Shown one piece after another: positions 5,980-7,570 of a stretch of 7,570 bases of DNA. This DNA is from Rickettsiales bacterium (GTDB lineage Bacteria; Pseudomonadota; Alphaproteobacteria; Rs-D84). The stretch is taken from contig JAIRZE010000002.1 in NCBI GenBank assembly GCA_031267375.1, positions 1 through 7,570 of the forward strand. Direction: 5' to 3'. The position numbers were made by a program, and so were the translations under genes. Below the pieces are notes generated by a model, which did not search any database, was not told the DNA's origin, and worked only from the letters and a program-made list of their open reading frames with translations. How positions within the stretch are numbered: position 1 is the first letter of the stretch; every line of letters begins with the position of its first letter.

Positions 5980-6675
5980 ATGTACAATATGGACATAGAT
6001 TTGGTTTCAAGTCTGAACGACGGGTACAAGCAGAATTTCGCTTACAACACCCAGACTTTGGGCGGGCATCCCATTATGCTGCGCGATATGAAAATCGGCC
6101 AGCATTCCTGGACTTACCTTTTTCATCAATATATTCAGCAAGTCGGCCAGACCCCGGCCAATATCAAGAATTATCCGCTGGAACACGCAATCCGCAACAT
6201 CAATCCGTTTGAGGCAAATGCAGACGCAAATGATAATCCGTGCCGGCCCTCTGATTTCTGGACCGAAAGCATCCAGGCGACATTCGGCACCGTACTGCGC
6301 GGATTCCTGTGCGATATTTATTACCAGACAATTCGCAGCGAACGCCCGGAAAACTTTATGTCCAAAGACAAGCAGATATTCGCATTCACAACCGACATAG
6401 GCGGATATAAACTGAACTATTCCGAATTCAAAAGCGTTCCGCGCCACGCGACCATATTCGCGCAGAGCAATAATTCAGAAGCGGTTCATTTTCTGAACGA
6501 CTTGCTGCTGTGGATTCCCGCGGTGCCCGATATTCAAGAGCCGCAGAGAAGCTTTTCCATAAAGCTGATTGAAAAAAATGATGATCCCGAAAGACACCTG
6601 CGTTATTTGATTCAGCAGATGCGATCGTTTGATTATGCCCACAAGCAGTTTCTTGACAAATACCGCCTGCATTAA
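5980..6675 (+). CDS. Unrecognised 231-residue protein
   Basis: I do not recognise this protein. It starts MYNMDIDLV, 6 nt after AAAGGA (5968-5973). A longer reading from a TTG at 5926 is rejected, because that TTG is the first half of the -35 box. There is no signal peptide, lipobox or clear membrane span, so it is probably cytoplasmic. It is rich in aromatic residues and Asn/Gln, with blocks such as GQHSWTYLFHQYIQQVGQTP (residues 38-57), FWTESIQATFGTVLRGFLCDIYYQ, a hydrophobic patch LNDLLLWIPAVPD, and a charged C-terminal part (KNDDPERHLRYLIQQMRSFDYAHKQF) likely to be helical. No catalytic or metal motif is obvious. Its own promoter and the following rubrerythrin promoter make it a single-gene unit. 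Base composition and codon use look like the neighbours by eye. Confidence 0.85.
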   Translation: MYNMDIDLVSSLNDGYKQNFAYNTQTLGGHPIMLRDMKIGQHSWTYLFHQYIQQVGQTPANIKNYPLEHAIRNINPFEANADANDNPCRPSDFWTESIQATFGTVLRGFLCDIYYQTIRSERPENFMSKDKQIFAFTTDIGGYKLNYSEFKSVPRHATIFAQSNNSEAVHFLNDLLLWIPAVPDIQEPQRSFSIKLIEKNDDPERHLRYLIQQMRSFDYAHKQFLDKYRLH

Positions 6676-6681
6676 TTTGAA

Positions 6682-6709
6682 TTGATTTCCTTTTTTTATC
6701 TGGTACAAT
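6682..6709 (+). promoter_or_regulatory. Promoter of the rubrerythrin gene
   Basis: TTGATT (6682-6687) and TACAAT (6704-6709) are 16 bp apart. TGG directly before the -10 makes it an extended -10 as well. The predicted start is near 6716, about 32 nt before the ATG. Confidence 0.7.
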
Positions 6710-6733
6710 CTCGCCAGATAAAATCAGATAAAA
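6697..6733. promoter_or_regulatory. Operator-like inverted and direct repeat over the rubrerythrin promoter
   Basis: TATCTGG (6697-6703) and CCAGATA (6714-6720) form a perfect 7-bp inverted repeat that brackets the -10 and the predicted start. A further half-site TCAGATA (6724-6730) follows exactly 10 bp, one helical turn, downstream; with the trailing A residues this gives two 10-bp direct repeats. The layout suits a repressor site. The motif does not look like a PerR or Fur box. Confidence 0.45.
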
Positions 6734-6747
6734 AAAGGAGAAAAAAT

Positions 6748-7368
6748 ATGCCTACATTAAAAGGGTCGCAGACCGAGAAAAACCTGCTGATTGCGTTCGC
6801 CGGGGAATCCCAGGCCAGAAACCGCTATACTTTCTTTGCGTCCAAAGCAAAGAGCGAGGGGTATGAAGCGATAGCGAAAATCTTTCTGGAAACAGCCGAT
6901 CAGGAAAAAGAGCACGCAGAGCGCTTGTTCAAGTTTCTGGAAGGTGGCGAAGTGGAAATAACCGCGGCATATCCGGCCGGAAAAATCGGAACAACTTTGG
7001 ACAATCTGAAAGCCGCGGCGTTTGGCGAGCACGAAGAAAATACGGAAATGTATCCGAAATTCGCGCAGATTGCGGCGACCGAGGGCTTTGATTCCATCGC
7101 GGAAATTTTGAAGCATATCGGCTATGCGGAACGCTATCACGAATCGCGCTATCGCGCTTTGATAGAGGCCATAGAGCAGGGCACATTGTTCAAGCAGGAC
7201 AAGATCGTTATGTGGCGCTGCACGAACTGCGGCAACTGGCACATCGGGAAAGAAGCGCCGACTGTATGCAGCGCGTGCCTGCACCCGCAAGGATACTTTA
7301 TTTCGGAAGGCATCGCGAACCGGTGCGACACGAACGAAGGCTTTTGCGAGTATACGAGTATAGATTAA
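6748..7368 (+). CDS. Rubrerythrin
   Basis: A 206-residue non-haem iron protein that reduces hydrogen peroxide in the cytoplasm of anaerobes and microaerophiles. The N-terminal ferritin-like four-helix domain (1 to about 145) carries the di-iron ligands: Glu20, Glu53-x-x-His56, Glu94, Glu97 and Glu128-x-x-His131. The C-terminal rubredoxin domain (about 153-186) binds one iron through Cys158, 161, 174 and 177 (CTNCG and CSACLHPQGYF) and passes electrons to the di-iron site. The typical protein is about 190 residues; this one has a tail of some 20 residues with two extra cysteines (Cys193, Cys200). The start is chosen for AAGGAG 7 nt upstream and the family start MPTLKGSQTEKNL; an earlier TTG at 6682 is part of the -35. 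It is followed at once by a strong terminator, so it is transcribed alone. Confidence 0.97.
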   Translation: MPTLKGSQTEKNLLIAFAGESQARNRYTFFASKAKSEGYEAIAKIFLETADQEKEHAERLFKFLEGGEVEITAAYPAGKIGTTLDNLKAAAFGEHEENTEMYPKFAQIAATEGFDSIAEILKHIGYAERYHESRYRALIEAIEQGTLFKQDKIVMWRCTNCGNWHIGKEAPTVCSACLHPQGYFISEGIANRCDTNEGFCEYTSID

Positions 7369-7396
7369 AAAACGCGCCCACGGGCGCGTTTTTTAA
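7365..7396. terminator. Rho-independent terminator after rubrerythrin
   Basis: A 15-bp perfect inverted repeat (7365-7379 and 7382-7396) with core CGCGCCC / GGGCGCG flanked by six A and six T. The stop codon TAA is inside the left arm. The symmetric A and T tracts allow termination from either side, so it may also serve a gene entering from the right. Confidence 0.93.
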
Positions 7397-7424
7397 TGAA
7401 TAGTGAAAAAGTGAATAGTGAATA
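7396..7424. repeat. Heptameric repeat, GTGAATA units
   Basis: Four units directly after the terminator: ATGAATA, GTGAAAAA (8 nt), GTGAATA, GTGAATA. The pattern is a 7-nt period starting GTG and ending A. Read on the minus strand, the array at 3869-3910 has the related units GTGGTCA and GTGGTTA. Confidence 0.65.
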
Positions 7425-7570
7425 ACGGTAGAGTTCGCTTCCCCCTTCGCCAAGGCTTCGTGGGACAAGTCGCTCACGCGGTTATATGATTTTGTGCAGA
7501 TTATATTAAACTCGGTTGCAAATCCCCTTCCCACAGGGAAGGGGTGGCCACGAAGTGGCCGGGGTAAGGG
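7425..7570. repeat. Gene-free hairpin-rich repeat region, cut by the window end
   Basis: No gene is supported here. The right part holds two adjacent perfect hairpins: CCCCTTCCC-ACA-GGGAAGGGG (7524-7544) and GGCCAC-GAA-GTGGCC (7546-7560), then GGGGTAAGGG to the edge. The left part has CTTCGCCAAGGCTTCG, with a repeated CTTCG. The structure resembles dispersed intergenic palindromic repeats; the full unit probably continues past 7570. Confidence 0.55.

Noticed and set aside
5847..6029. 60-codon minus-strand open frame across the tRNA promoter region
   Set aside because: It overlaps the tRNA, two promoters and the start of the gene at 5980, and shows no coding features.
6682..6747. TTG start giving a 22-residue extension to rubrerythrin
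   Set aside because: The TTG is in the -35 box, and AAGGAG precedes the family start at 6748.
6757..7290. 177-codon open frame on the minus strand opposite rubrerythrin
   Set aside because: Rubrerythrin on the + strand has all its metal ligands; the antisense frame has no motif and no start signal.
7298..7534. 78-codon open frame on the minus strand at the right end
   Set aside because: It runs through the hairpin repeat, the heptamer array, the terminator and into the end of rubrerythrin, so it is a chance reading of repeats.

Overview
The window looks like a piece of chromosome from a Gram-negative, probably host-associated and at least partly anaerobic bacterium, most plausibly an alphaproteobacterium. 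The Gram-negative reading rests on an outer-membrane autotransporter ending in Phe and a lipoprotein with a lipobox. The alphaproteobacterial reading is an inference from an IHF/HU gene placed directly before accD; in many alphaproteobacteria these genes flank trpFBA, which is absent here. Rubrerythrin fits an oxygen-sensitive lifestyle. No 16S or other decisive marker is present.

Layout, left to right. (1) 34-2628 (-): an 864-residue autotransporter whose passenger is built of about ten GGAI / FxxN repeats, like chlamydial Pmp proteins. (2) 2735-3466 (+): a divergently transcribed alpha/beta-hydrolase lipoprotein, probably on a leaderless mRNA. (3) 3532-3807 (+): a small IHF/HU DNA-bending protein with its own promoter. 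(4) 3808-3924: an inverted repeat and a 7-bp tandem repeat. (5) 3925-5667 (+): a fused acetyl-CoA carboxylase carboxyltransferase, AccD (beta) joined to AccA (alpha). (6) 5668-5778: a palindromic hairpin and a copy of the 3' end of the adjacent tRNA. (7) 5779-5867 (-): tRNA-Ser(GCU) with encoded CCA and a good promoter. (8) 5980-6675 (+): an unrecognised 231-residue protein with its own promoter. (9) 6748-7368 (+): rubrerythrin, with an operator-like repeat cluster over its promoter and a strong terminator after it. (10) 7369-7570: no gene, only the terminator, 7-bp repeats and hairpin-rich repeat sequence cut by the window edge.

The genes do not form one pathway. They are separate transcription units: cell surface (autotransporter, lipoprotein), chromosome architecture (IHF/HU), fatty-acid synthesis (AccDA), translation (tRNA-Ser) and peroxide defence (rubrerythrin). 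I see no defence system, CRISPR array, prophage or complete mobile element. The most unusual points are the AccDA fusion, with a shortened alpha half and an altered DTPGAYPG motif; the Pmp-like passenger; the tRNA 3'-end duplication; and the heptameric intergenic repeats found at two separate places.
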